Source of the DNA: Rubrivivax sp.
Lineage (GTDB): Bacteria; Pseudomonadota; Gammaproteobacteria; Burkholderiales; Burkholderiaceae_C
Length of the DNA stretch: 44,384 nt
Direction: 5' to 3'
Assembly: GCA_016788525.1 (NCBI GenBank)
Contig: JAEUPD010000235.1
Location: 1 to 44,384, forward strand
Below are positions 1-8,420 of the stretch, one piece after another. Numbering within the stretch: the first letter of the stretch is position 1; every line of letters begins with the position of its first letter. A program made the position numbers and the translations under genes. Below the pieces are notes generated by a model that saw nothing but the letters and a program-made list of their open reading frames with translations, had not been told where the DNA came from and did no database searches.

Positions 1-618
1 CCGCTGGCGGATGTGACGCGCCAGTACCTGGCCTACGTCGAGCAGATCCGCAGCCGCAACCTGGAACTCGCCAGCGAGTACCTGCTGATGGCGGCCATGC
101 TCATCGAGATCAAGAGCCGCATGCTGCTGCCGCCGAAGAAGAGCGCCGATGGCGGCGAGCCTGAAGACCCGCGCGCCGAACTCGTGCGGCGCCTGGTGGA
201 GTACGAGCAGATCAAGCTCGCCGCGGCGCGGCTCGACCGGCTGCCGGTCATCGGCCGGGACTTCCTGCGCGCCCAGGTGTTCATCGAACAGGCGCTGCAG
301 CCGCGCTGGCCCGAGGTGCATGCTGACGAGTTGCGTCAGGCCTGGCGCGAGATCCTAGCGCGGGCGCGGCTCACAGCGCACCACACCATCACGCGCGAGC
401 AGCTGTCGGTGCGCGAGCACATGAGCATCGTGTTGCGCCGGCTGCAGGGGCGGCGCTTCGTCGAGTTCGGCGAGCTGTTCGATACCGGGCGCGGCGTGCC
501 GGTGCTGGTGGTGACCTTCATCGCCCTGCTGGAGCTCTCGCGCGAGGCGCTGGTCGAGGTCACGCAGGCCGAGGCCTTCGCGCCGATCTACGTACGGCTG
601 GCCTACCAGGCGAGCTGA
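1..618 (+). CDS. scpA: Segregation and condensation protein A (ScpA), 5' end missing
   Basis: ScpA is the kleisin subunit that bridges the SMC dimer and works with ScpB in chromosome condensation and segregation. The reading frame is open from base 1, so the N-terminal part (roughly 60-70 residues by family length) lies outside the window; the GTG at 13 is internal. Visible are the helical segment with the family signature ASEYLLMAAMLIEIKSRMLLP, followed by a charged linker, and a C-terminal winged-helix region (FVEFGELFDTGRG, then VVTFIALLELSREALVEVTQ) that in ScpA binds the SMC head. The stop is at 616-618, and the gene converges on the IclR-type gene across a hairpin. The family call is firm; the true start cannot be seen. 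Confidence 0.93.
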   Translation, partial: PLADVTRQYLAYVEQIRSRNLELASEYLLMAAMLIEIKSRMLLPPKKSADGGEPEDPRAELVRRLVEYEQIKLAAARLDRLPVIGRDFLRAQVFIEQALQPRWPEVHADELRQAWREILARARLTAHHTITREQLSVREHMSIVLRRLQGRRFVEFGELFDTGRGVPVLVVTFIALLELSREALVEVTQAEAFAPIYVRLAYQAS

Positions 619-644
619 GCGCGCCGGCGTGCTTGCTGCGGCGC

Positions 645-663
645 CGCTGGGCCCCGCCCAGCG
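645..663. terminator. Hairpin between convergent scpA and IclR-type gene
   Basis: A perfect 7-bp inverted repeat (CGCTGGG / CCCAGCG) with a 5-nt loop lies between the scpA stop (618) and the stop of the opposing gene (667). It could terminate both. There is no U-tract on either strand, so activity is inferred from position and symmetry only. Confidence 0.5.
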
Positions 664-666
664 TGC

Positions 667-2265
667 TCAGCCTGCATCCACCATGAACAGGCGCCCCGAC
701 AGCGGGGCGGCGTCCAGCGATTCGCGGTCCAGCGCATCGCGCGCGGTGGTCACGAACAGCGTGCGCCCGGTGGGCCCGCCGAAGGCCACATCGGTGGGCG
801 CGGGCACCGGCAGGGCGACCACGCGGTCCATGCTGCCGTCGGGCTCGAACCGCGCCACGCTCCAGCCTCCGCGCAGCGCCGTCCACAGCCCGCCGTCGGC
901 ATCGACGGCCACGCCGCCCAGGCGGCCCGCGCCCTTGGGCACCGTGGCCAGCCGCCGCAGCTGCGGCTGGCCGTCCACGCCGGCGTACAGGGTACCGCTG
1001 CCGGCCATCGCGATGTAGAGCGTGCGCCGCGCCTCGCACCAGGCCAGCGCGGTCGCCGGTTCATTCAGGCGCCAGCCGCCGTTGGACTGGCCGAGCGCGT
1101 GCAGCGACGCCACGCGCCAGCGTTCGCCATCGGGCACGCACACCCAGCTCTCGCCGGCCGCGCCTGGGCAGGCGGCCAGCACGCCATGGCGCGGCAGCTC
1201 GTCGCGCGAGGGTGCATCGGCCCGCCGCTGCCCGTCGTGGCCGATCACATGCCAGGCGTCGCCCGCCAGCACGCGCACCGCATCTCCCTCCGGCAGCAGG
1301 GCCTGGATGGGGTGCTCGAAGCCGGCCACGGTGGTGTCGGCCCGCGCATCGGCGGCGTGCAGCGCCGGCGCGAGCCTGTCCGCCCACCACAGCCGCGGGC
1401 CCGCCGCCTGGGGTGCATCCACCCAGCGGGCGAAGGCACCCTCGAAGGCCCACTCGCCGGGCACGACGATGGCGTCACCGTCGCTGCGTGCGGGCCGTGC
1501 TGCCGACAGCTGCGCGCCGATGCGCCGCCCGGCCTCGGCCAGCTCGGGGCCGAGCAACTCGATGCGTTCCATGGTCAGCCGGAACGCCGGGCCGGCCACG
1601 CTGATGGCTCCGCGCACTTCGCCGTGGTTGTCGACGATGGGCGCACCGCAGCAGCGCACGCCCGGGACGACCTCCTCGTCGTCGATGGCCCAGCCGCGTT
1701 GCGCCGAGAGCTTCAGCTCGGCCAGCAGGCGACGCCGGTCAGTGACCGTGCGGGCAGTGACCGGGGCCAGCGCGATTTCCCGCACCAGCGCCTCGCGACG
1801 CTCGGGCGGCATCGCCGCGAGGATGGCCTTGCCCTGGCTCGTGCAATGCAGCGGCTTGCGCTGGCCGATGGCGCCGTGGCTGCGCTGCGCATGCGCGCCG
1901 TCGCAGCGGTCGAGCGCCACCACCTCCAGCCCGTCGAGGGTGGCCAAGTACGTGGTCTCGCCGGTCATGTCGCGCAGCGAACGCAGCTCGGCCGAGGCGG
2001 CCGCCATCAGGTCAGGCATGGCGTAGGTGGCGCGCGCGTACTCGAAGCAGCGCGAGCCCAGGCAATAGACGCGCCGCTGGGCGTCGCGTCGCAACAGGCC
2101 CCGCGAGACCAGCGTGCCCAGCAAGCGATACAGCGTGGTGCGCGGCAACCCCAGGCGCTGCCCCAGTTCCACCTGCGACAGACCGCCCGAAGCAATGCCC
2201 ACGGCGTCCAGCACGTCCAGTGCCTTGTCCAGGGAAGCCGTTCCTTCGTTCGCCCGCTCACTCAT
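667..2265 (-). CDS. IclR-family transcriptional regulator fused to an SMP-30/gluconolactonase-like domain
   Basis: The 532-residue protein has three parts. Residues about 8-70 form an IclR winged helix-turn-helix (LSQVELGQRLGLPRTTLYRL). Residues about 82-255 form the IclR effector-binding domain (GVRCCGAPIVDNHGEVRGAI). Residues about 265-532 resemble the SMP-30/gluconolactonase/LRE beta-propeller, ending in the characteristic stretch PVPAPTDVAFGG...TLFVTTAR. Typical IclR proteins are about 250 residues, so the C-terminal half is a true fusion in one uninterrupted frame. Two of the three residues that bind the divalent metal in SMP-30 enzymes look replaced: the Asn of the NGLAW-type motif is Thr405, and the Asp of the PDG-type motif is Gly450. 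Glu275 may match the remaining ligand. I infer that the domain senses a sugar lactone or sugar acid rather than hydrolysing it. The start is ATG at 2265; no target gene is adjacent. Confidence 0.88.
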   Translation of the reverse strand: MSERANEGTASLDKALDVLDAVGIASGGLSQVELGQRLGLPRTTLYRLLGTLVSRGLLRRDAQRRVYCLGSRCFEYARATYAMPDLMAAASAELRSLRDMTGETTYLATLDGLEVVALDRCDGAHAQRSHGAIGQRKPLHCTSQGKAILAAMPPERREALVREIALAPVTARTVTDRRRLLAELKLSAQRGWAIDDEEVVPGVRCCGAPIVDNHGEVRGAISVAGPAFRLTMERIELLGPELAEAGRRIGAQLSAARPARSDGDAIVVPGEWAFEGAFARWVDAPQAAGPRLWWADRLAPALHAADARADTTVAGFEHPIQALLPEGDAVRVLAGDAWHVIGHDGQRRADAPSRDELPRHGVLAACPGAAGESWVCVPDGERWRVASLHALGQSNGGWRLNEPATALAWCEARRTLYIAMAGSGTLYAGVDGQPQLRRLATVPKGAGRLGGVAVDADGGLWTALRGGWSVARFEPDGSMDRVVALPVPAPTDVAFGGPTGRTLFVTTARDALDRESLDAAPLSGRLFMVDAG

Positions 2266-2610
2266 TCCAGACGCGCCTTCAACTTCACCTCGAAAACACC
2301 GAACTCTGTATACATTCCAGCCAATGGGAATCCTCGCCGCCGCTGACTGTACGCCGGGATCCCGAGAATCTCCGATGGCGAGGACAAATCCGCGCCCGCC
2401 CTATGGCTGCGAAGCAGAGCGCCGCTCCCGCATGTCGGGACAGCCTCGGCACCGGCCAGGCGCGGCCCAACGACTGCGTGCGCCGCAGCGTTCGGCATCG
2501 GCCCCGCGCGCTTGGGCACCAACCAGCCCTGCGGGCGCACGGGTTTCAGCGCGTAACCCCCGGGGAAGGACGGCGTTCGAGGCCGATGCCGTCTGCTAAC
2601 CTTTGGCGGC
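2266..2610. other. 345-bp intergenic region between two divergent genes
   Basis: This stretch separates the IclR-type gene (minus) from the cyclic-nucleotide-binding protein gene (plus). Short open frames here have no family signature and look like chance high-GC frames. It contains a probable autoregulatory site for the IclR-type gene at 2307-2331. On the plus strand a TAACCT hexamer (2597-2602) lies 8 nt before the ATG at 2611 and may be the -10 of that gene. Nothing else is recognisable. Confidence 0.6.
2307..2331 (-). promoter_or_regulatory. Predicted promoter and operator of the IclR-type regulator
   Basis: Read on the minus strand, TATACA (2312-2307) fits a -10 element and would start transcription about 35 nt before the ATG at 2265. 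Directly upstream is a dyad ATTCC-N8-GGAAT (2314-2331), covering the spacer of that promoter. IclR proteins often repress their own gene by binding such dyads. The match is by eye and no good -35 is visible. Confidence 0.35.
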
Positions 2611-3201
2611 ATGTCCCCCGCCGAAGTCCTTCACCAGCGCGTGCGCCCCTTGTCCGAGCTGCCTTTGCTGGCCGAGAAAGCCGCCGGCATGCTCAGCCGG
2701 CCCAAGGCGCCGGTGCATCTCACTCTGGCCGAAGCCCGGCAGGTGGTCGCACGCATGGGTCTGGTGAGCTTCCCGGCCGCGGCGACGCTGCTGCGGGAGG
2801 GCGCCGAGAGCGCCTCCGGGCACATGCTGCTCCTGCTTGAAGGCGAGGTCAGTGTCGACAGCGAGGCCGCCGGCAGCACCGAGGCGCCGCTGGCCCTGTC
2901 GGTGGTCGGCCCCGGCGAGATCATCGGTGAGATGGCGCTGCTGGACGGCGCGCCGCGCGCCGTGAGCTGCACCGCGGTCAGTGCCGTGCAGGCGGCCGGC
3001 CTGTCGCGCAAGGGCCTCGAGGAGCTGATGGCCGAACACCCCGTGGTGGCGGCCAAGCTGGTGGTCGTGCTGGCCACGCGAATCGCCGACCGCCTGCGCG
3101 CGGTGAGCCAGCAGGTGCAGCTGTACGCGCAGCTGGCGGCCGAGCGCAACGAGGAGCTCCGGCGCATCCGCAGCGCCGTGGGCCCCGGCAGCGCCCGCTG
3201 A
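2611..3201 (+). CDS. Stand-alone cyclic-nucleotide-binding domain protein
   Basis: The 196-residue protein consists essentially of one Crp-type cyclic-nucleotide-binding domain (about residues 45-145) and a helical tail. The phosphate-binding cassette is present as GEMALLDGAPRA (about 106-117), including the Arg expected to contact the cyclic phosphate. No helix-turn-helix follows, so it is not a transcription factor by itself. The C-terminal 40 residues are strongly helical (QQVQLYAQLAAERNEELRRI), suggesting dimerisation or a partner interface. It probably senses a cyclic nucleotide and acts through another protein; no partner is encoded nearby. No Shine-Dalgarno sequence is evident before the ATG. 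Confidence 0.82.
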   Translation: MSPAEVLHQRVRPLSELPLLAEKAAGMLSRPKAPVHLTLAEARQVVARMGLVSFPAAATLLREGAESASGHMLLLLEGEVSVDSEAAGSTEAPLALSVVGPGEIIGEMALLDGAPRAVSCTAVSAVQAAGLSRKGLEELMAEHPVVAAKLVVVLATRIADRLRAVSQQVQLYAQLAAERNEELRRIRSAVGPGSAR

Positions 3202-3209
3202 GCGGGCGC
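3191..3209 (+). terminator. Hairpin with the stop codon in its loop
   Basis: GCGCCCGC and GCGGGCGC form a perfect 8-bp stem whose 3-nt loop is the TGA stop of the cyclic-nucleotide-binding protein gene (3199-3201). A second perfect 7-bp hairpin (GCGGCGG / CCGCCGC) follows at 3220-3240 before the opposing polA stop. Neither has a U-tract. Together they probably separate the convergent transcripts. Confidence 0.45.
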
Positions 3210-3219
3210 GGCGCGCTTC

Positions 3220-3240
3220 GCGGCGGCCGAGGTCCGCCGC
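3220..3240. terminator. Hairpin between convergent genes upstream of the polA stop
   Basis: Perfect 7-bp stem GCGGCGG / CCGCCGC with loop ccgaggt, about 32 bp beyond the 3' end of polA on the minus strand. It is the likely polA transcript end; there is no U-tract. Confidence 0.4.
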
Positions 3241-3272
3241 CGGCCTGCGAGGCCCGCGTTCCCCTGGCCGCC

Positions 3273-6077
3273 TCAGTGCGCCTCGTCCCAGTTGCGCCCG
3301 GCACCCACCTCGGCCAGCAACGGCACCTTCAGATGCGCGACGCCGGCCATGAGCCTGGGGATGGCTTCGCGCGCCCATGCAAGCTCGGCCTCGGGCACCT
3401 CGAAGACGAGTTCGTCATGCACCTGCATCACCATCACGGTGGCCCTGCGCTCACGCTCGAGTTCGGCCTGCACGGCCAGCATCGCCAGCTTGATGAGGTC
3501 GGCCGCCGTGCCCTGCATCGGCGCGTTGATCGCCTGCCGCTCGGCGGCGGCGCGCCGCGGGCCGTTGCCGCCCTTGATCTCCGGCAGGTGGATGCGGCGG
3601 CCGAAGTAGGTTTCCACGTAGCCACGCTCGGCCGCGCGTGCGCGCGTCTCGTCCATGTAGCGCCTGACACCGGCAAAGCGTTCGAAGTAACGCGCGATGT
3701 AGTCGCGCGCCGCCTTCTGCTCGATGCCCAGGTTGCTGGCCAGGCCGAACGCGCCCATGCCGTAGATGAGGCCGAAGTTGATGACCTTGGCGTAACGGCG
3801 CTGCTCGCTGGTCACCTCGGCCACCGGCGTGCCGAACACCTCGCTGGCGGTGGCGCGGTGCACGTCGATGCCTTCGGCGAACGCGCGCAGCAGGCCCGGG
3901 TCCTCGCTGATGTGGGCCATGATGCGCAGCTCGATCTGCGAGTAGTCGGCGCTCATGATGACGTGCCCGGGCGGGGCCACGAACGCCTCGCGGATGCGGC
4001 GTCCCTCCGGCGTGCGGATGGGGATGTTCTGCAGGTTCGGGTCGTTGCTGGCCAGGCGCCCCGTGACCGCCACCGCCTGCGCATAGTGGGTGTGCACGCG
4101 GCCGGTGGCCTCGTTGACCATCAGCGGCAGCCTGTCGGTGTAGGTGCCCTTCAGCTTGGCCAGGCCGCGGTGCTCGAGGATGCGCGCCGGCAGCGGGTAG
4201 TCTTCGGCCAGTTCCTGCAGCACGTCTTCGTCGGTGCTGGGGGCACCGGAGGCGGTCTTCTTCTTCACCGGCAGGCCGAGCTTGGTGAAGAGAATCTCGC
4301 CGATCTGCTTGGGGCTGCCCAGGTTGAACGGCTGCCCGGCGATGCCGTAGGCCTCCTGCTCCAGCGCCACCATGCGCTCGGCCAGCGCCTTGCTCTGCGC
4401 CGCCAGCGCGGCCACGTCGATCAGCACGCCGTGGCGCTCCATGCGGTGCAGCAGGTGCGCCACCGGCATCTCGATGCCTTCATAGATCTCGCGCAGCCGG
4501 GGCGAGCCCTCGAACCGCGGCCACTGCACCTGGTGCACGTGCAGCGCCATCTCGCTGTCTTCGCCGCTGTACTCGGCGGCGCGGGCAACCTCCACCTGGC
4601 CGAACGGGATCTGGTGCGCACCCTTGCCGCACAGGTCTTCGTAGCTCAGGCCCTTGCGGTTCAGGCGCCGTTCGGCCAGCGCCTCCAGGCTGTGGCTGCG
4701 GTGCGCCTCGAGCACGTAGCTTTGCAGCATCGTGTCGTGCATGTACCCGCGCACGGCGATGCCGTGGTTGGCAAACACATGCAGGTCGTACTTGATGTTC
4801 TGGCCCAGCTTGGCGGCGCGCGCATCTTCCAGCCAGGGCTTCAATCGCGCCAGCACCTCGGCCAGCGGCAGCTGTTCCGGCGCCCCGGGGTAGTGGTGCG
4901 CCAGCGGCACATAGGCCGCCCGGCCGGGTTCCACCGCGAAGCTGATGCCGACGATGCGCGCGCCCAGGTTGTCCAGCGAGTTCGTCTCGGTGTCCAAGGC
5001 CGCCAGCGGCGCGGCGCGCAGGCGCTCGAGCCAGGCGTCGAGCCGCTCCCAGGCCACGATCGTCTCGTAGTCCCGCGCCAGCTCGATCGCCGGCGCCGGT
5101 GCCAATTCTTCGACGGCCGGGAGCGCCGCGGCAAAGGCCGGCGCAGGCGCGCCCGGCCCGGCAGCCGCGGTGGCGCGCGCGGCACCCGCCGGCGGCGCGA
5201 TGCCCAGCGACTCCTCCAGTTCGCGCCCCCAGGCCCGGAAGCCGTAGCGGCGGTAGAAGGCCAGCAGTGCGTCTTTGTCGGTGTCGCGGAACGCCAGCGC
5301 ATCCAGCCCCGGCCAGCCGGGCACGTGGGCCGACAGGTCGCAGTCGGTGACCACCGTCACCAGCCTGCGTCCCATCGGCAGCCACTCGAGCGCGCGGCGC
5401 AGGTTCTCGCCCGCAGCGCCCTTCATCGCCGGTGCCGCGGCCATCACGCCATCCAGCGTGCCATGTTCCTCCAGCCACTTCACGGCCGTCTTCGGCCCCA
5501 CATTGTCCACGCCGGGCACGTTGTCGACGCTGTCGCCGATGAGCGCGAGGTAGTCGACGATGCGCTCGGGCGGCACGCCGAACTTGGCCTTCACCCCGGG
5601 CACATCGAGCCGCTCGTTGCTCATCGTGTTGATGAGCGTCACGGCGGGCGTCACGAGCTGGGCGAGGTCCTTGTCGCCGGTGCTGATGAGCACCTGGTGG
5701 CCGCTGGCCTCGGCCACGCGGGCCAGCGTGCCGATGGCGTCGTCGGCCTCGATGCCGGGCACTTCCAGCACCGGCCAGCCGAGCAGGCGCACCACCTCAT
5801 GGATCGGCTCGACCTGCTGCACCAGCGGCTCGGGCATCGGCGAGCGGTGGGCCTTGTACTCGGGGTACCAGTCGTCGCGAAAGGTCTTGCCCTTGGCGTC
5901 GAACACACACGCGGCATGCCCGGCACCCACTTCCTGGCGCAGCTTCTTCAGCATCGCGACGATGCCGTGCAGCGCGCCGGTAGGAAAGCCCTCGGCCGAG
6001 CGCAGGTCGGGCAGCGCGTGGTACGCCCGGTAGAGGTAGCTGGAGCCGTCGACCAGCAGCACGGTCTTGTCTTGCAT
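3273..6077 (-). CDS. polA: DNA polymerase I
   Basis: A 934-residue family A polymerase for Okazaki-fragment processing and repair synthesis. The N-terminal 5' nuclease domain begins VLLVDGSSYLYRAYHALPDL and carries EADDAIGTLA and GDKDLAQLV. The middle 3'-5' exonuclease domain keeps its DTETNSLD acidic motif, so proofreading should be active. The C-terminal polymerase domain has motif A (DYSQIELRI), motif B (RRYAKVINFGLIYGMG) and motif C (QVHDELVFEV). The frame stays open upstream to 6377, but residues before MDVMQDK do not resemble the family. ATG codons at 6086 and 6077 are both possible. I chose 6077 because a -10-like GAGAAT overlaps the upstream ATG. Length is normal. Confidence 0.97.
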   Translation of the reverse strand: MQDKTVLLVDGSSYLYRAYHALPDLRSAEGFPTGALHGIVAMLKKLRQEVGAGHAACVFDAKGKTFRDDWYPEYKAHRSPMPEPLVQQVEPIHEVVRLLGWPVLEVPGIEADDAIGTLARVAEASGHQVLISTGDKDLAQLVTPAVTLINTMSNERLDVPGVKAKFGVPPERIVDYLALIGDSVDNVPGVDNVGPKTAVKWLEEHGTLDGVMAAAPAMKGAAGENLRRALEWLPMGRRLVTVVTDCDLSAHVPGWPGLDALAFRDTDKDALLAFYRRYGFRAWGRELEESLGIAPPAGAARATAAAGPGAPAPAFAAALPAVEELAPAPAIELARDYETIVAWERLDAWLERLRAAPLAALDTETNSLDNLGARIVGISFAVEPGRAAYVPLAHHYPGAPEQLPLAEVLARLKPWLEDARAAKLGQNIKYDLHVFANHGIAVRGYMHDTMLQSYVLEAHRSHSLEALAERRLNRKGLSYEDLCGKGAHQIPFGQVEVARAAEYSGEDSEMALHVHQVQWPRFEGSPRLREIYEGIEMPVAHLLHRMERHGVLIDVAALAAQSKALAERMVALEQEAYGIAGQPFNLGSPKQIGEILFTKLGLPVKKKTASGAPSTDEDVLQELAEDYPLPARILEHRGLAKLKGTYTDRLPLMVNEATGRVHTHYAQAVAVTGRLASNDPNLQNIPIRTPEGRRIREAFVAPPGHVIMSADYSQIELRIMAHISEDPGLLRAFAEGIDVHRATASEVFGTPVAEVTSEQRRYAKVINFGLIYGMGAFGLASNLGIEQKAARDYIARYFERFAGVRRYMDETRARAAERGYVETYFGRRIHLPEIKGGNGPRRAAAERQAINAPMQGTAADLIKLAMLAVQAELERERRATVMVMQVHDELVFEVPEAELAWAREAIPRLMAGVAHLKVPLLAEVGAGRNWDEAH

Positions 6078-6084
6078 GACGTCC

Positions 6085-6090
6085 ATTCTC
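6085..6090 (-). promoter_or_regulatory. Candidate -10 element of polA
   Basis: GAGAAT on the minus strand lies 7 nt before the ATG at 6077, with no Shine-Dalgarno sequence. It fits the spacing seen at several other genes in the window and suggests a leaderless transcript. A matching TAGAAT for the divergent gene is at 6129-6134. Confidence 0.35.
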
Positions 6091-6093
6091 GCG

Positions 6094-6110
6094 CCGGCCC
6101 CCCGGGCCGG
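6094..6110. promoter_or_regulatory. Dyad between the divergent polA and DUF2782 promoters
   Basis: CCGGCCC and GGGCCGG flank a 3-nt centre in the 55-64 bp between the two divergent starts. The position between two candidate -10 elements would suit an operator, but GC-rich dyads arise easily here. Confidence 0.25.
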
Positions 6111-6128
6111 CCCGGCGGAGGCGGCCCA

Positions 6129-6134
6129 TAGAAT
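6129..6134 (+). promoter_or_regulatory. Candidate -10 element of the DUF2782 gene
   Basis: TAGAAT lies 7 nt before the ATG at 6142. The expected transcription start is at or within 1-2 nt of the start codon. Confidence 0.4.
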
Positions 6135-6141
6135 GCCCGCC

Positions 6142-6495
6142 ATGTCCAAGGCAGTGCCGGCGCGCGTTTCACCAGCGTGCAGAACGATCTTGCTTGCATG
6201 GGCCCTGGTGGCCCAGGGCGTGTGGGCCGGTCCCGCCGCCCAGCCCCTGCCGGCCAACGCCCAGGCGGCTTCGGCCGCGGCGGCTGGCTCCGGCCTGCGC
6301 GTCATCGAGGACGACCGCGTGCGCATCGAAGAGACCCGCGTGCGCGGCCAGGTGCAGCGCATCACGGTCGCGCCCAAGGGCCCGGTGGGCAGCTCGCCGC
6401 GACCCTACGAGATCCAGGTCGGCGCGGGTGGCCGCGATCCCTCGCAAGACCGCAGCTCAGCCGGCCAACGCGTCTGGTCGGTGCTGAAGTTCTGA
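6142..6495 (+). CDS. DUF2782 family exported protein
   Basis: A 117-residue protein of unknown function. It has an N-terminal signal peptide (hydrophobic TILLAWALVAQGVWA, cleavage near residue 30) and a small conserved domain (RVRIEETRVRGQVQRITVAP... PRPYEI) with the layout of the DUF2782 family, small periplasmic proteins known in proteobacteria. In this group such genes often sit between polA and thrB, exactly as here, which supports the call. ATG codons at 6133 and 6142 are both possible; the second follows a TAGAAT at a spacing typical of this window. No function should be assumed from the position next to polA. Confidence 0.7.
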   Translation: MSKAVPARVSPACRTILLAWALVAQGVWAGPAAQPLPANAQAASAAAAGSGLRVIEDDRVRIEETRVRGQVQRITVAPKGPVGSSPRPYEIQVGAGGRDPSQDRSSAGQRVWSVLKF

Positions 6496-6545
6496 GCGCC
6501 GGCCTGGCGCCGCGCACTGCTCGCCCGCCCACGCTCGCCTGCTGA

Positions 6546-7514
6546 ATGGCCGTCTACACCGAGGTCGGCGCCGAAGCCGCCGCGGCCCTGTGCGCGCGGC
6601 TGGGGCTCGGTCGGCTGACCGAACTGCAAGGCATCAAGAGCGGCATCGAGAACACCAACTACTACGTCGGCACCGAGCGCGGCCAATGGGTGCTGACGCT
6701 GTTCGAGCGCCTGGGTCGTGCCGAGCTCCCGTACTACCTGCGACTGATGCAGCACCTGGCCGCGCACGCCATCCCGGTGCCCGCGCCGCAAGCCGACGCC
6801 GCCGGCGAACTGCTGCACGAGGTGTGCGGCAAGCCGGCCGCGGTGGTGACGCGGCTGCCCGGCAGCCACCGCCTGGCGCCGGTGGTGACGCACTGCGCGC
6901 AGGTCGGCGCGATGCTGGGCCGCATGCATCTCGCCGCCGCTGCCTTCGCGCACGAGCAGCCCCACCTGCGCGGCCTGGCGTGGTGGCGTGCCACCGTGCC
7001 CGAGGTGCTGCCTCACCTGCACGGCCCGGTCGCCGGGTTGCTGGCCGACGAATTGCGCTTCCAGGAGCAATGGGCGGCATCGCCGGCGGGACGGGCACTG
7101 CCGCGCGGCCCGATCCACGCCGACCTCTTTCGCGACAACGTGATGTTCGACGACACCGCCGGCGACGACCGGCTGTGCGGTTTCTTCGACTTCTACTTCG
7201 CCGGCACCGACCAGCTGTTGTTCGACGTGGCGGTGTGCCTGAACGACTGGTGCAGCGACCCGGCCAGCGGCCGCATCGACGAGGCGCGCTCGGCCGCCTT
7301 CGTGCAGGCCTACCACCACGAGCGGCCCCTGCTGCCCGCCGAGCGACGGCTGATGCCGGCGCTGCTGCGCGCCGCGGCGTTCCGCTTCTGGCTGTCGCGC
7401 CTGTGGGACTGGCACCTGCCGCGAAGCGCCGCCCTGCTCACGCCCAAGGACCCGGCCCACTTCGAGCGCGTGCTGCGCGAGCGTATCGCCACGCCCTGGC
7501 ATCCGGAAGTCTGA
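6546..7514 (+). CDS. thrB: Homoserine kinase, aminoglycoside-phosphotransferase type
   Basis: Phosphorylates homoserine with ATP in threonine synthesis. The 322-residue protein belongs to the choline-kinase/APH fold type of ThrB, not the GHMP-kinase type. It shows the N-terminal signature GIKSGIENTNYYV, the catalytic loop GPIHADLFRDNV (HxDxxxxN) and the metal-binding FFDFYFAGTDQLLFDVA segment. Length is normal. The ATG at 6546 begins MAVYTEV, the usual N-terminus of this family. It lies 50 nt after the DUF2782 gene on the same strand and could be cotranscribed with it. Confidence 0.95.
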   Translation: MAVYTEVGAEAAAALCARLGLGRLTELQGIKSGIENTNYYVGTERGQWVLTLFERLGRAELPYYLRLMQHLAAHAIPVPAPQADAAGELLHEVCGKPAAVVTRLPGSHRLAPVVTHCAQVGAMLGRMHLAAAAFAHEQPHLRGLAWWRATVPEVLPHLHGPVAGLLADELRFQEQWAASPAGRALPRGPIHADLFRDNVMFDDTAGDDRLCGFFDFYFAGTDQLLFDVAVCLNDWCSDPASGRIDEARSAAFVQAYHHERPLLPAERRLMPALLRAAAFRFWLSRLWDWHLPRSAALLTPKDPAHFERVLRERIATPWHPEV

Positions 7515-7566
7515 CCCACCGCCTGCCACGCGGGAGCCTCGACCCCGGGCGAAAATCCCAACCACC

Positions 7567-8406
7567 ATGTCCCTGCAACTGAAGACGGTCGAGATGCGCC
7601 AGGGCCCGCGCTGGGTGGGCGAGGGGTTCCGCGCCTTTGGCAGGAGGCCCCTGGCGCTGGGCCTGTTGTTCCTCGTGTTCCTCGCGGCCAGCACGCTGGT
7701 GGCCGCCGTGCTGCCCTTCGTCGGCGCCGTGCTGCAGCTGATGGCGCTGCCGCTGCTCTCGCTGGGCTACATGGTGGCCACGCAGTCGGCGCTGCTTGGC
7801 GGCCCGGTGCACCCGGGGCAGTTCATCGAGCCGCTGCGCACCGACCCGCGGCGCCGGCGCGCCCTGCTGGTGCTGTGTGTCAGCTACGGGCTGCTGGCAC
7901 TGGCCGTGCTGGCGCTGGGGGCGTGGGTCAGCGACGACGCGCTGACCCGTCTGCAGCAGCTGGCTGCAGCCGGCAACCCCAGCCGCGAGCAGATCGTGGC
8001 GTTGCTGGAAGAGCCAGGCGTCACGCGCGCCGCCTGGCTGCTGGCCGTGCTGGGCACGCTGCTGTCGGTGCCTTACTGGTTCGCGCCGGCGCTGGTGCAC
8101 TGGGGCGGCCAGGGCGTGGGCCAGGCGCTGTTCTCCAGCACGCTGGCGCTGTGGCGCAACCGCGGCGCCTTCACCACCTTCATGGCCACCTGGGTGGCGG
8201 TGATCGCGATGGTCAGCGTGGGGCTGGCCGCGCTGCTTTCTGTCCTCGGGGCGGCGCAACTGGCCACGCCGATGCTGTTCCCGCTGGCGCTGCTGTTCAG
8301 CTCGGTGTTCTACGTGTCGCAGCTGTTCGCCTTCAACGACAGCTTCGGCGGCGCAACGACGGCCGGTGACGAACCCGCGCCGCCACCCGACGCCGCTGCA
8401 CCGTAG
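7567..8406 (+). CDS. BPSS1780-type integral membrane protein
   Basis: A 279-residue multipass inner-membrane protein of unknown function, with about six hydrophobic segments (for example ALGLLFLVFLAASTLVAAVL, ALLVLCVSYGLLALAVLALG and FTTFMATWVAVIAMVSVGLA). The N-terminal RQGPRWVGEGFRAFGRRPLA and the overall pattern match the BPSS1780 family of betaproteobacterial membrane proteins. It lies 52 nt after thrB on the same strand, so cotranscription is likely. The C-terminus is a short Pro/Ala-rich tail. A GAAAAT at 7551-7556 may be a local -10. Confidence 0.75.
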   Translation: MSLQLKTVEMRQGPRWVGEGFRAFGRRPLALGLLFLVFLAASTLVAAVLPFVGAVLQLMALPLLSLGYMVATQSALLGGPVHPGQFIEPLRTDPRRRRALLVLCVSYGLLALAVLALGAWVSDDALTRLQQLAAAGNPSREQIVALLEEPGVTRAAWLLAVLGTLLSVPYWFAPALVHWGGQGVGQALFSSTLALWRNRGAFTTFMATWVAVIAMVSVGLAALLSVLGAAQLATPMLFPLALLFSSVFYVSQLFAFNDSFGGATTAGDEPAPPPDAAAP

Positions 8407-8420
8407 CCGCCGTGGCCGCG

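Noticed and set aside
2262-2612. A 116-codon minus-strand frame filling the region upstream of the IclR-type gene
   Set aside because: No recognisable motif, no ribosome-binding site, and it overlaps the predicted promoter and operator.
3276-6131. A 951-codon open frame antisense to polA
   Set aside because: It mirrors the polA codon pattern, as is common in high-GC genes, and its translation (His/Arg/Gln-rich) has no domain signature.
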